From: Gari tellinella
Taxonomy: Eukaryota > Mollusca > Bivalvia > Cardiida > Psammobiidae
NCBI GenBank assembly: GCA_922989275.2
Contig: OV277864.1
Location: forward strand, 7,316,001-7,380,000
Direction: 5' to 3'
DNA: 64,000 nt
Of the stretch, positions 44,005 to 53,596 are shown piece by piece (the first letter of the stretch is position 1; each line of letters begins with the position of its first letter). Under the pieces are notes generated by a model, which ran no database searches, was not told where the DNA came from, and saw nothing but the letters and a program-made list of their open reading frames with translations. A program made the translations under genes and the position numbers.

Positions 44005-44440
44005 ATACATTCACCCCACAGCCTGTTTCTAGTATGAAAGACATGTACAGCGTTCCCTCTCTACAACGACACCCAATGGGAGACAACAAATATGTGCGTT
44101 GTTCGGAGGGAGTCGTTATAGTGAGGGAACTTGGTTAACATTTGCAAATAGCTCAAATCTAGATCAGACGCCGCGTTACGCGGCGTCTGATCTGGATTCA
44201 AGCTGTTTGTCATTTGTCATATGTTTTTTCCTGTCAAAATGTCAGTTTTGTAAGAAAAACAGCAGAAAACGATTTTAGGTAGATGATAATGCATCAGTGC
44301 AACAATAAAACATTATTTTCGTGGGAACAGCGATGAATGTCGTTGTAAGGAGGGAGCCGTTGTAAGGAGGGTCGTTGTAGAGAGGGAACGCTGTAACTGC
44401 TAAAAACAGGTTTAAAGTTAAGTAAAAACTGAGTTTGAGC
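44005..44440. mobile_element. Family C relic split by a family E element
   Basis: Left part CCCCACAGCCTGTTTCTAGT then ATGAAAGACATG, a TA, the E element, a TA, then ACTGCTAAAAACAGGTTTAA which continues family C. Confidence 0.6.
44048..44393 (+). mobile_element. Family E MITE, full length
   Basis: CAGCGTTCCCTCTCTACAAC to TTGTAGAGAGGGAACGCTG, perfectly inverted ends with TA on both sides, 346 bp. Perfect H1-type palindrome CCGCGTTACGCGG. The reference copy for the family. Confidence 0.92.
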
Positions 44441-44519
44441 ATTCGGGATCTACTTATACATTCAATCCTACCAAGATGCGACGAATATACTCGTCAATAA
44501 TAAACAATGTGCATATTAC

Positions 44520-44640
44520 ACTTTCCCTACTATGCAAATAGTTAAGACCGTGATCAGAGAGCTCCTGCATGAGCCCTCTGAACAGGGTCTTCACTGTTTG
44601 AAATTGGAAATGTCTATTTAAAATTTTCGAGTGATTGAGT
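44520..44640. mobile_element. Family G palindrome, decayed element
   Basis: GCAAATAGTTAAGACCGTGA, AGAGCTCCTGCATGAGCCCT, GGGTCTTCACTGTTTG pair across the centre. Confidence 0.6.
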
Positions 44641-44705
44641 TAACCGTGAATATTGTATGCCTCAATGGAGCTCATTTTCAAATGCTAAAGCAATGAAAAC
44701 GTCAC

Positions 44706-44905
44706 CTTAGCCTCTTCACTGTCGTGACATCATCCATTTAAAAGAAGTGTCGTTGGCCTCTATTTCTAAATCTTAAATTTTAGGTATTGGACTTAAGAAA
44801 TATTTAAACGAGAACCAAACAGTTTTGTTCCTGATCAGTCGCCTCGCTGCGCTGCATCTGTTGGAAAGTAACTATTGTATTCGTGGTAAGACAGTGAAAG
44901 AATTA
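44706..44905. mobile_element. Family F MITE
   Basis: CCTCTTCACTGTCGTGACAT, GAGAACCAAACAGTTTTGTT, partial H1, then GGTAAGACAGTGAAAGAATT. Confidence 0.6.
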
Positions 44906-44919
44906 CTTTCAAAGTGCAT

Positions 44920-45168
44920 AAATTCTTTATCAAATATCCTGTTTCTAGTAATGAATATGGGTGACTACTTAAAGCAGGTTGAAAGTAAAGCAGAATGCGC
45001 CTTAAGGTGCATTCTGCTTTACTTTCAGCCTGCCTTAATATTCCATCTGATACAATGTTGAATATATTTCTCATAATACATATTCCTGACTGATTAAATT
45101 TGAACTATTTTCTTTGGTGGAAGAACAAATTATATGCGCTTAAAAGCGCTTTTATGGGGAAAAGGTTA
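44920..45168. mobile_element. Family C MITE
   Basis: ATCAAATATCCTGTTTCTAG, H2 hairpin with one unpaired base at the centre (GCGCCTTAAGGTGC), ends GGGGAAAAGGTTA. The left TTAA is worn. Confidence 0.8.
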
Positions 45169-45501
45169 GAGAAGAACGTCATTCCGTCCTTCTTAAACAA
45201 ACCTCAAGCGCAGAGCAATAACGTTCAGCTGGAACAGGTTGATGATTAATCTAATGCTGAAAGACATACATAGCGTAGCCTGATCAAACATCGAACTAAG
45301 AGGCGCCTGATCTGGATCCAATCACACAACAGCGGATATACATGTACATGTAACTGTTTAAGCACTAACCTTGGTATCAGAAAAAAGGTACATGTACATG
45401 TAAACCCACATCCTGTTAATACGTATCCCCATGCACATGCCAAATATGAATAGAACACTAAATAAAACTCTTCCAAAAGTTTCACCTTGTCTCAACAGTC
45501 A
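45169..45501. other. No gene; hairpin scrap
   Basis: 45283-45330 holds GCCTGATCAAACATCG and GGCGCCTGATCTGGATCC, an H1 relic. GTACATGTACATGTAA occurs twice. Confidence 0.4.
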
Positions 45502-45748
45502 CAGTGGAGAAAACGTTATTCTTTCCCAATAAACGCATTTACGCTAAAACTATCATTTCCCTTGCAAACAGTTTGGAGCCTGATCAGACGCCAGGTAACC
45601 AAGCGTCTCATCAGGTTCCTAACCTAGTGCCACTCAGATTTACATGAAATGTCAAAACCATAGAAAATGTGTCATTTCCAACGTTTTATTGCAATACGTT
45701 TGCATTTCGTTTGCGTTTAAACGGGAAACAATAACGTTTTCTCCACTG
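45502..45748 (+). mobile_element. Family A MITE
   Basis: CAGTGGAGAAAACG to GTTTTCTCCACTG, TA at the right, matched AACGTT ends. H1 right arm partly decayed (CGTCTCATCAGGTTCC). Confidence 0.88.
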
Positions 45749-45991
45749 TACTTTTTATCCTACCTTAGTTTACTTGAAGTCCGATTCAGTGCAACAACTG
45801 CCCTTTACTGCTTACATGCCATATATATAGCCGGACAAATGACCTCGTACGTGGTATAATTTTGTAACTGGACTCCAATTGAACTGTTATTCCATGTCTT
45901 ACTTACACAGAGTATCGTAATATTTCCTGATCTGGCTGTCCAAAGTATTCCCCTTTAAACATGTTCAATGCAGGAAACATGGATATGTACA

Positions 45992-46247
45992 CAGGGCAGC
46001 CATTTCTCCGGATTTTTCCGGAATCTTCGGTTTTTTATTGCAACAGATGGAAGCTTCAAGCAGGCTGAAAGTAAAGCAGAATGCGCCTTAAGGCGCATTC
46101 TGCTTTACTTTCAACCTGCTTTGAGCATCGTGTGTCTTGAAATTAGAAACAGAATGTGGGTTAAAGGTATATAATTCGGAAAATCGCGCTTTAAAAATTG
46201 AAATTTGGAAATCTTAGGATTTTCTTTATTAACTTATGGCAGCCCTG
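45992..46247 (+). mobile_element. Family R hAT-like MITE carrying an H2 palindrome
   Basis: Ends CAGGGCAGCCA and TGGCAGCCCTG, flanked by TATGTACA and TATGTTCA, an 8-bp duplication with one mismatch, as expected for hAT elements. Its centre (46053-46126) is the same hairpin as in family C, with GCGCCTTAAGGCGC. Confidence 0.85.
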
Positions 46248-46420
46248 TATGTTCATATTTCAAACAGAAGAGGGCTCGCTAAAGACAGCTGTGACCAGGG
46301 TCAGCACTGTCTGTTTTACTGTATATATTTTACGTAATTACTTTCTAAATAGAGGCTTTAAAATAAACAGACATTTTCAAAAAGTGAAAGAGTCTGTATA
46401 AAAAGTTTAGCGGGAAATAA

Positions 46421-46610
46421 GTTAACTCTTCACACCATGGCCTGTTTTTGGTTTGAGGAAAAGTGACCAGGTAAAGCAGAATGCTCCTGAATGCACACAC
46501 TGCTTTAATGTCAGCCTGCTTTTAGCTACCATCGACTAGGATATAGATACTATTTCTGGTACTTGTTCATGACTGTGTAAATTGGAACTACTGTAAAGCT
46601 GGTATTTTCT
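46421..46610. mobile_element. Family C MITE, decayed
   Basis: TTAACTCTTCACACC start, GGCCTGTTTTTGGTTTG, decayed hairpin (GTAAAGCAGAATGCTCC / GCACACACTGCTTTAAT), no right end. Confidence 0.6.
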
Positions 46611-46955
46611 ACGGTGAAATATATATATACATGTATTTGCGATTTTATAACAAAAACAGGATGAATTAAAGTGTCCTGTTGTAATTTCTACGTTAATGTG
46701 AGTACAGAGTAACGAAATTCTGCCGATACAGTTCTTCAGATAGTTATAAAAGCTTATTTACTAATGGTTCACTGATGTTTACATGTACGTAAGTTTCAAT
46801 GTAATTTCCGTGCTTAAACCCTCGTCGATAGTCAGCGTAACATGCGCACTTTCATGGTAATATGTTTTGAGAACATGTGGAACAAATACAATACAATTTC
46901 TTTAAACCGGAGACTACTGGGAAGACAAGGTAGTCCACAAGAAATAGGGGACCAC

Positions 46956-47184
46956 TTAACCCATTTGTGCCCTGTGGATTATTCCATGTTTATATATATG
47001 ACTAGTCCATTTTTTATCAAAGGGATGTCTGGTCATAGATTTTATTTTCATTTTGTTTTACATTGAAATTCCTATTAGCAAACAATGTAGACTCTAATCA
47101 GACGCCGCATGATGCGGCGTCTGATCAGAGTCTACACTGTTTACCTATGTCCCATATATGGGATCGTTGGCACAAATGGGTTAA
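46956..47184 (+). mobile_element. Family B MITE
   Basis: TTAACCCATTTGTGCCC to GGCACAAATGGGTTAA: 13-bp perfect inverted ends directly inside TTAA. H1 palindrome with GCATGATGC centre. Confidence 0.92.
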
Positions 47185-47249
47185 TACATAATCAAAGAAA
47201 GACAGAACGCTCTCAAAACCCCTGCAATAAGCTTTCACCTATTTAGGTT

Positions 47250-47507
47250 TAACCCCTTCCTCCCTGAAACCTCAAATGAACAATTTTAATATTCAATTTA
47301 GTCTAGTTCATTTTTGACATTTTAGGGTTGATTTTCACAAAATATGTCACAATGACAAACAGTGTAGACGCTAATCAGAGGACTAAAGGAGCCCTCTGAT
47401 CAGGGTTTACACTATTTGCAAATAGGGAAAGTGTTCTCATCACAGGTACACTGTTTGCAAATGACGCATATACGTGTATGTGTGACTAGGTTTCAAAGAG
47501 TTAAATA
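47250..47507. mobile_element. Family G MITE
   Basis: TTAACCCCTTCCTCCC start, palindrome GACGCTAATCAGAGGACT / GAGCCCTCTGATCAGGGT, end GGTTTCAAAGAGTTAA. TTAA at both ends. Confidence 0.78.
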
Positions 47508-47639
47508 CTGAAAATATAGTTTTATAAGTGTCGAATTCGAGAGGGTTTGTTGTAAATATCTAAAAAGCTATATTTCAGGACACCAACTACATCTACATAA
47601 TATTATGCGGCATTTTTCTATAGAAAAGTACCCCAGTTT

Positions 47640-47812
47640 AAGTTGGATACCGCACACTTTGTAGTGGGCGGAGTTTCCCCGCCCATGCAATAACTGGTAG
47701 AAAACCATGCAGTTAACTAGTTAACCGCACAGTAATGGCGGACATCTAGTTAACCGCACAGTCTGGCGCACATCCGGTGTGGCAGATATAAAGCCCCAGA
47801 TGAGAGCGAGTA
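47640..47812 (+). promoter_or_regulatory. GC-box and TATA-containing stretch
   Basis: GGGCGGAGTTTCCCCGCCC is a palindromic pair of GC boxes near 47668. Two 28-30 bp direct repeats follow (AGTTAACCGCACAGT twice, about 47719 and 47745), then TATAAAG at 47787-47793. The order resembles a core promoter, but no transcript start or exon can be shown. Confidence 0.3.
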
Positions 47813-47985
47813 AATGGAATAAATCCAAATTTTCTCGCTCATTTCAACATTTAATCCTATAGTGTTACTATTCATTAGAATCGTCTCGAAGAGACGATTC
47901 TAGTGAGTAGTGACACCATAGGGTTTAATGCAGAAATAAAGATTTTAGTTCTTGAAATACTCCTCTTATCTGGAGCCTTGGCATA
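47813..47985 (+). mobile_element. Type J palindrome element, copy 1
   Basis: Core 47856-47922: CATTAGAATCGTCTCGAAGA with its complement, between CCTATAGTGTTAC and GTGACACCATAGG. Then AATACTCCTCTTATCTGGAG. Copy 2 at 61822 is inverted relative to this one. Confidence 0.75.
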
Positions 47986-48003
47986 GTAATAGCAGCACAA
48001 GTC

Positions 48004-48190
48004 ACAATGGAGAAATTACACGATTTGTTTTGAACAATAAACGATTTTGTGCAAAATTGATAATTACTTTTCAACCAGTTTGGATCCAGACCAGACGCCT
48101 TGTACAAAGCGTCTTATCTGGGTCCAAATATTGTGCAAAGGAAAAATTGCTAAATATTTGATTGATAAATGCAAACGTGTTCTCTACTGC
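48004..48190 (+). mobile_element. Family A-like relic
   Basis: CACAATGGAGAAATTACACG, ACAATAAACGATTTTGTGC, H1-type palindrome GGATCCAGACCAGACGCC / GCGTCTTATCTGGGTCC, end GTGTTCTCTACTGC. Confidence 0.65.
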
Positions 48191-48248
48191 AAATCGTTCC
48201 ATATTAATCATTTTAAGTGAACTCGCGCGAAAGCTAGTGACGAAAATA

Positions 48249-48503
48249 CAGGGCTGCCATAAGTTGACAAAAAAATCCGAAGGTTTCCAAATTTGCATTT
48301 TTCAAGTGCGATTTTACGAATCGTACCTTTTCCCCGTCGCCTGTTTCTAGTTTTGTTGACACGTGACTGCTTAAAGCAGGCTGAAGGTAAAGCAAAATAC
48401 GCCTTAAGACGCATTCTGCTTTACTTTCAGCCTGCTTTAAGCTACCGTATACTAGAAAAAAAATCCGAAAATTTAGGAAAAATCCGGAGAAATGGCAACC
48501 CTG
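48249..48503 (-). mobile_element. Family R hAT-like MITE carrying an H2 palindrome
   Basis: CAGGGCTGCCATAAG start, GAAATGGCAACCCTG end, 255 bp, inverted relative to 45992-46247. Eight-base flanks CGAAAATA and CAAATATT are only partly alike. The centre (48369-48442) is an H2 hairpin. Confidence 0.8.
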
Positions 48504-48789
48504 CAAATATTCCCAGAAACTAGAACATTCGTCTTTACAGCAAAACTTTAACACACTGCCCGCGAAAGCGATCTATGCTGGAAGTTGTCGGATTGGTTAA
48601 CGAGTATACGTTCCAGTCCTTGATTGGTCTCTTTTATGGGGTTTACACTACCTTTGATTAGCAAAGAGCTCAACTGTCACTGTCACTGATTGGTCGTTCA
48701 AATGGGGATTCTAATGGATGTCAAAAGCGCTCAATAGTTGATGTAAATTGCACAGAGCCCAACTTCTTGGTCTATATTTAACCATATTA

Positions 48790-48925
48790 CAAGCAATATA
48801 TTGCAGTATCTCCAACTCGTTATCTAATTAAACACGCCCACATACACTCGTGCGCATGCGCGCACTCATGTACAGTGTGCGCGTTTAATTGAGATAACTC
48901 GTGGGAGCTATGCAATATATATAAC
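48790..48925. mobile_element. 130-bp palindromic element
   Basis: GTTATCTAATTAAACACGCC pairs with GCGCGTTTAATTGAGATAAC, and GCAATATATTGC-like sequence lies at both tips. The centre contains GCGCATGCGCGC. Confidence 0.75.
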
Positions 48926-49300
48926 TTAATTCATGCAACGGTGCAAGCAATCGTCAAGTGTGAACGCTAATACCGTATTCTTAACGGGCGCGGACCATAT
49001 AGAAATCCGAAGCTGAGAGGCACCATATGGGGTATTTATGGTTTTTGAGCCAATACTCGGGGCCTAAGTTGGAACCGGACAGGAGCTGAGTATTACTAGT
49101 GTTTTGTGATTTTTTTCTATCATAAGCGCTATTTACCAGTAATTTCAGTGATTATTCTGTAAAGTTTCTCTTTTTCTTCTTCCCATTAAGTGCATGGCCC
49201 CTCTGGTGCATCGACGCACTGTGCACAAGTCTCAAGTTGTCGGGGGGGAGTATGTCACAGTGTGTAGGTTTATCATGACTTGAACGGCCTTACTGTACAA
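48926..49300. other. No gene; polypurine run
   Basis: CGGGGGGGAGTATGTCACAG at about 49242 looks like an LTR-retrotransposon polypurine tract before a TGT LTR start. No integrase or matching LTR is seen. Confidence 0.3.
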
Positions 49301-49312
49301 GTGCGCTTTTAA

Positions 49313-49440
49313 GGCGACGTGGTAGAGTGCATGACTGCAAACCTGGCGACCCGGGTTCAAACCCGGGTCGGCGCGGGTGTTTCTTTATAAAGAACACCCG
49401 GTTACATTGGGCGCCAACAAATTGTTTGCGGGGGGTATAA
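49313..49440 (+). mobile_element. tRNA-Cys-like SINE head
   Basis: GGCGACGTGGTAGAGTGCAT, then GACTGCAAA (anticodon GCA position), then ACCCGGGTTCAAACCCGGGT, a perfect T arm. Resembles tRNA-Cys(GCA), but the acceptor and anticodon stems do not pair. The tail has a TTTCTTTATAAAGAACACC hairpin. The minus-strand frame reading RPGFEPGSP is a translation of this head. Confidence 0.65.
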
Positions 49441-49499
49441 AAATTCGTAGCAAACGGACAAAGTTTCGGAGCGCTTCCTACTGCATCTTTTTTCACAAT

Positions 49500-50328
49500 G
49501 AGTGTAAATAATTTATAACAATATGAATATAAAATCTATATATATTGGTATTTAGTGTTTAAAAAAAAGATTGGGAAATAAACTAGATTCAATCTAAGTC
49601 AAATACAACATGGATTTCTATTTTATAGTAGTGAAGATTTATGCGCAGCGACTTAACCCTAAGCTCCGCCTCCTAAGGTTTGAGTGTCTATAAGAAATGA
49701 ACACCGAATTTTACAATGGAAAGAGATAGGGCGAATGTAAATATTTTGCATTGTTCATTTCGTGTCCGGTCGTTTGTTTATCATGGTGACGACGTGGGTG
49801 GGGTAATCATTGAAAGCAAAGCAAGAAACTAGCATATTGTCGATATCTGAATTACATTTACACATAATGATCGATTCAAGACAGTTTTTAATTAAGATTT
49901 CTTTTTTTGCTGGAAAACAACTGCTTAATCAACCGAAAAAGAGCGTATGTTTACGCGAATCGAGCGAGGGAACAACATCTAACTAGTCACGTGACCTGTA
50001 CTACCCGGCTAAATCAATGTGTACGGTCTCGTACACAGTGGTCACATGTGCAGTTTCAGCCTACATGTATCAGAGTCCAATAATTTATGATGACTGGAAA
50101 TAACGTCTGTTATTCTATCTTTTATCTAACTTTGGAACGGTATTGCAGACAGCAATATTGAAGTAATATGGCGATGAAGAGATAAAAACCTCACCATAGA
50201 TTTGATCATGAAAGGATAAGTCAAACTGTATAAAAGTATTGTCTTTAGAAATTACAGCAGACGGTGAAGTGGCAGTGAATGTGCTGGACTAGTTAAGACA
50301 TAATAATGGCAACAAATGGGTAAACTCA
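49500..50328. other. No gene recognised
   Basis: About 0.8 kb, locally less AT-rich near 49980-50050 (GTACGGTCTCGTAC hairpin). Nothing coding supported. Confidence 0.4.
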
Positions 50329-50572
50329 TTACCCCATTAATACGCATTTTTACCCCTCTTATTTATTCCTCCACCGAAGAAATTGTTTTCAATTCACGCA
50401 TTATTAAATAAGTATGATAAGAAATAGTTTCTAAATCTTAGCAGATTGTAGCTTAAAACAGGTTGAAAGTAAAGAAGAATGCGCCATAAGGCGCATTCTG
50501 CTTTACTTTCAACCTGTTTGAAGTGGTAACATGTGTTCAAAACTAGAAACAGGCTATGGGATAATGGGTTAA
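50329..50572. mobile_element. Family C MITE
   Basis: TTACCCCATTAATACGC start (TTAA worn), hairpin GCGCCATAAGGCGC, end GGATAATGGGTTAA. Confidence 0.85.
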
Positions 50573-51325
50573 TATCCACCTGGCATCGATGATGGGATAT
50601 CAAGGTGCTCTGGAGAGAGTTTGTCTGATAGTAAAGAACATATGTATCCTCGATGGTTGAGAACACTTACTGTGATCATTTACATTCATCGGCGTGCAAG
50701 GAGTTCTCAGCTTTAGAGGATTAGGGTAACAGCGCGTGAAGAAACTAAATGTGGGTTTGTTCACCCTTTCACATAAATTTACGTTTTAAGTTAACATATC
50801 AACACTGACGACAATTTAAAGCACAAGTTAGTGTGTGCTCTCTGGTCATTTCGTCCCATGTTTATTATTTTCTTGAAACATATATGTGCTTAACTCTTCA
50901 CTCTAAATGTAACTTATTCAAACTGGCAAATACATGATCATGCTTTAAGAACTGGTTATTCAAATTAACTGCAATATTGAAATTCAATGCATACGTTTTC
51001 AATCGTCACACTTACAGAATTTATAAACAGCGTTTATGTTAATGACTTACCAAGTAAATACGTTCAATTTAATAAAATAATAAAACCAAATTATGAACTT
51101 AATTTAACTTAAATTGAACACTTATTTGTTGCAAGTCAGATTATTTGATAAAACAAAAGTGCTGCAATGCTAAATGCTCATAAATTACCATTTACAAAAC
51201 TTGAACAGAGATTTGAAAAAAATAAATCCATGTATGGCCGTTTCATACAAAGCAGTGCGTCTCTATAATTTGAGTTGTGTGTATTATGGGCATTTCCTTA
51301 ATAGCTTGTTTTCAGTAAATAAAAC
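50573..51325. other. No gene; one good minus-strand donor site
   Basis: Minus strand at 50671-50665 reads ACAGTAAGTG, a strong donor-like site after CGATGAATGTAAATGATC. No coding evidence accompanies it. Confidence 0.35.
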
Positions 51326-51382
51326 AGGTGTTTGCTTAATTCATTCTGATTAACTGTAAACCTGCTTGAAGCTACCATCTCT
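51326..51382. mobile_element. Half H2 hairpin, family C relic
   Basis: TTCATTCTGATTAACTGTAA, ACCTGCTTGAAGCTACCATC: the right arm only, abutting the type I palindrome. Confidence 0.5.
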
Positions 51383-51392
51383 AAGATTATAG

Positions 51393-51564
51393 GAAATAGA
51401 GGATAATTGTTTGTTTCAGTGTAAGATGGGATTTTCTTTCATCGAGTGAAAAGCAAGGTTATATTTTCACGAGTGGCGAAGCCACGAGTGAAAAAATAAC
51501 CCTTGCTTTTCACGAGATGAAAGAAAATCCCATCTTACACTGAAACAAACAATTATTCTATTTC
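51393..51564. mobile_element. Near-perfect 172-bp palindrome (type I, copy 2)
   Basis: GAAATAGAGGATAATTGTTT pairs with AAACAATTATTCTATTTC. Centre CGAGTGGCGAAGCCACGAG and CAGTGTAAGAT are the same as at 27541. The arm segments between (GGGATTTTCTTTCATCGAG and complement) are different from that copy, yet still self-complementary. Confidence 0.9.
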
Positions 51565-52299
51565 TTTTATGCTTTTAACAGAGAAATATTAATGTAAAGC
51601 CGCCGATTAAGCATTTGGGCCATGTCAAATACCCCGTATTGAGCCTCATAAAATCAAAGTGATCCAGACTTATTACCGTTTTGATGGCGTAGTAATCTGC
51701 ACATGCGACACCAAAAACATTGTGTATGACATAATTATTTAAATTAAAAGGCGGTAAAAGCAAACAAATGTTCCGGCAAATTTTTTTTCAAAAAAGTTAT
51801 AATTCACTGTAGATTATAACGTTATAATCTACTGAGAAAACTCTATAATTCACTGCTTAGCATAAAAGAAATATATCTAATTTGTGAACATTTTTGCCTA
51901 CATAAGGTGGAACGTATTTCTAAATTGGATGAATAAATTAAAGGCGTAAAATGCGTAAAAAGTTAATCGAGATCTCGTTTAAGAAATAAATAAGCATGCT
52001 ATATCGTTTCAGAAGTAAACTTTTAGGTTTACAACACAGTCAATGTAATACTGTTATTTATGAGCATATAGTATTTAAAAAACAAAAGTCTACAAATTCG
52101 ACTGTAAGCATCCGAAACAAACGTTTTAGCAAGCCACCAACGACATAACACCCATGTCTTACCTTATCTAAGACAATTCCTTAGACTGCCTCGCATGCTC
52201 TCTCAATGCATATTTATACAATGTGAGAGATCATGCGCACTACGCGCGGACCAGGTGAACTTTGATTACATAACGCTTACTTGTTCGAAAGACATGATT
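51565..52299. other. No gene; small inverted pair
   Basis: 52192-52245 has CGCATGCTCTCTCA and TGAGAGATCATGCG. Otherwise AT-rich. Confidence 0.4.
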
Positions 52300-52517
52300 T
52301 CTTTACATTCACTGTCATGGTGACATCAATTTTAAACAGGTGTCGCCTGTTTTTATTTCTCAAATTTAGTTTTTAAGTAGTGTGACTTAATAAATGTTAA
52401 AATGAGTGTCAACTAGTTTGGATCATGTTCAAACACAGCATTACGCGGTATGTGACCAGGATCCAACCTGTTGCAAATAATCATAGTACTCGAGGCAATG
52501 CTGTGAAAGGGGTTAAG
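52300..52517. mobile_element. Family F MITE
   Basis: ATTCACTGTCATGGTGACAT, GTTTGGATCATGTTCAAACA, GTGACCAGGATCC, end GCTGTGAAAGGGGTTAA. Confidence 0.65.
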
Positions 52518-52683
52518 TGAAAATATAGGTGTTTTTCATATCTGACTGTACACTATCAATATAATTGTAATTCGATAACATTAATAAATAGTTTCATCTA
52601 TGTTTATTTGCCAACACATTTATGACATTATACTTTGTTACGATAAGAACTATTATAATGTGAGAAGTCGTCAAATAAAGTTT

Positions 52684-52927
52684 AACCCTTTGAACCCTGG
52701 TCATTCATACAAGCGTCACATGCAAACATTGTACCAGTAAATAGTTAACTTGTCATACTATGCAATAATATAGAATAACTCTAAAGGAGCCCTCTGATCA
52801 GGGTCAGCACTAGATTTGATTTTGCAATACATAAACCTAGAACATCTGAATGATAAAATAAGCACTGGACCGTATTGAAAATGAAACATGAATTGTACAT
52901 TTGAATTTTCGGGGAGGTAAGGGTTGA
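52684..52927 (-). mobile_element. Family G MITE
   Basis: TTAACCCTTTGAACCC start, AAGGAGCCCTCTGATCAGGG, end CGGGGAGGTAAGGGTTGAA. One palindrome arm missing. Confidence 0.6.
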
Positions 52928-53207
52928 AATAGGAATCACTTCAATCTTATCAGTAGTTTTGTCCTTAACCAGATTTAATAAATGTACACGATTTTCAACC
53001 TTCAACCAATAAAATCTCCGGCTACAAAAAGGTTGTCTGCGTTACATTTTCATATTATACAATAAAGAGAACTAATCGTATAATGCCCGAATTATCCAAA
53101 TTACATTGGCATAATTCCTTCATGGTCGAACTTTATCCTGTCTATGTTACACAAAGATATACATGTATAAACAAATATATTAAACTCTAATTGTTTCACT
53201 GTAATAA

Positions 53208-53265
53208 ATACGAAAGAAGACTCAAGCAGGAAACGCAACACAAACAATACACCCCTTTAAAGATA
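53208..53265. repeat. Dispersed 55-bp segment, copy 2
   Basis: Partner of 16337-16395 (AAATACGAAAGAAGACTCAA). Same orientation, a few substitutions. Confidence 0.7.
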
Positions 53266-53283
53266 TATCTTTTTAAATTTTGA

Positions 53284-53370
53284 AGACAGCTGCCTACTTA
53301 TAGAAGGTTGAACGTCAAGTAGCATGCGTCTCAAGACGCATTCTGCTTTACTTCAACTTAGCGTAAACCC
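53284..53370. mobile_element. Family C hairpin relic
   Basis: GAAGGTTGAACGTCAAGTAG, GCGTCTCAAGACGC centre, ATTCTGCTTTACTTC. The outer parts are gone. Confidence 0.6.
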
Positions 53371-53575
53371 TTTCATTCTCAATGAAATCATAAAGCGCAT
53401 TTGCAAACATTTGTATCCTGATCAGACGCCGCGTAACGCGGCGTCTGATCAGGATCAAAACTGCTTGCCACTTGTTTTGAAATTACGTCAGTTATACTGT
53501 CTTATATATAACTTTAAATAGCATTGCAAACAACAATAGTGAAGCAGATGAGAATGTGTTTGATTACGTAAAAAC
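53365..53575. mobile_element. Family F MITE
   Basis: GTAAACCCTTTCATTCTC start; perfect H1 palindrome ATCCTGATCAGACGCCGCG with GCGTAACGC centre. Right end blurred. Confidence 0.7.
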
Positions 53576-53596
53576 ATCACGATAAAATAACATGTA

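Noticed and set aside
44825..45061. Frames containing KQAESKAECALRRILLYFQPAL
   Set aside because: Translation of the H2 hairpin; the same peptide appears at 46.0, 48.3 and 50.4 kb only where the hairpin is.
49313..49385. Working tRNA-Cys gene
   Set aside because: Anticodon GCA and the T arm look right, but the acceptor and anticodon stems do not pair and no terminator run follows at the usual place.
49290..49496. Minus-strand frame with RPGFEPGSPGLQSC
   Set aside because: This peptide is a known by-product of translating a tRNA-like SINE head in reverse; the A and B boxes are visible on the plus strand.
52928..53030. Minus-strand coding-looking scrap (DNLFVAGDFIG, VENRVHLLNLVKDKTTDK)
   Set aside because: Short, broken by a stop and ends in a family G element; no family recognised, so not annotated as a gene.
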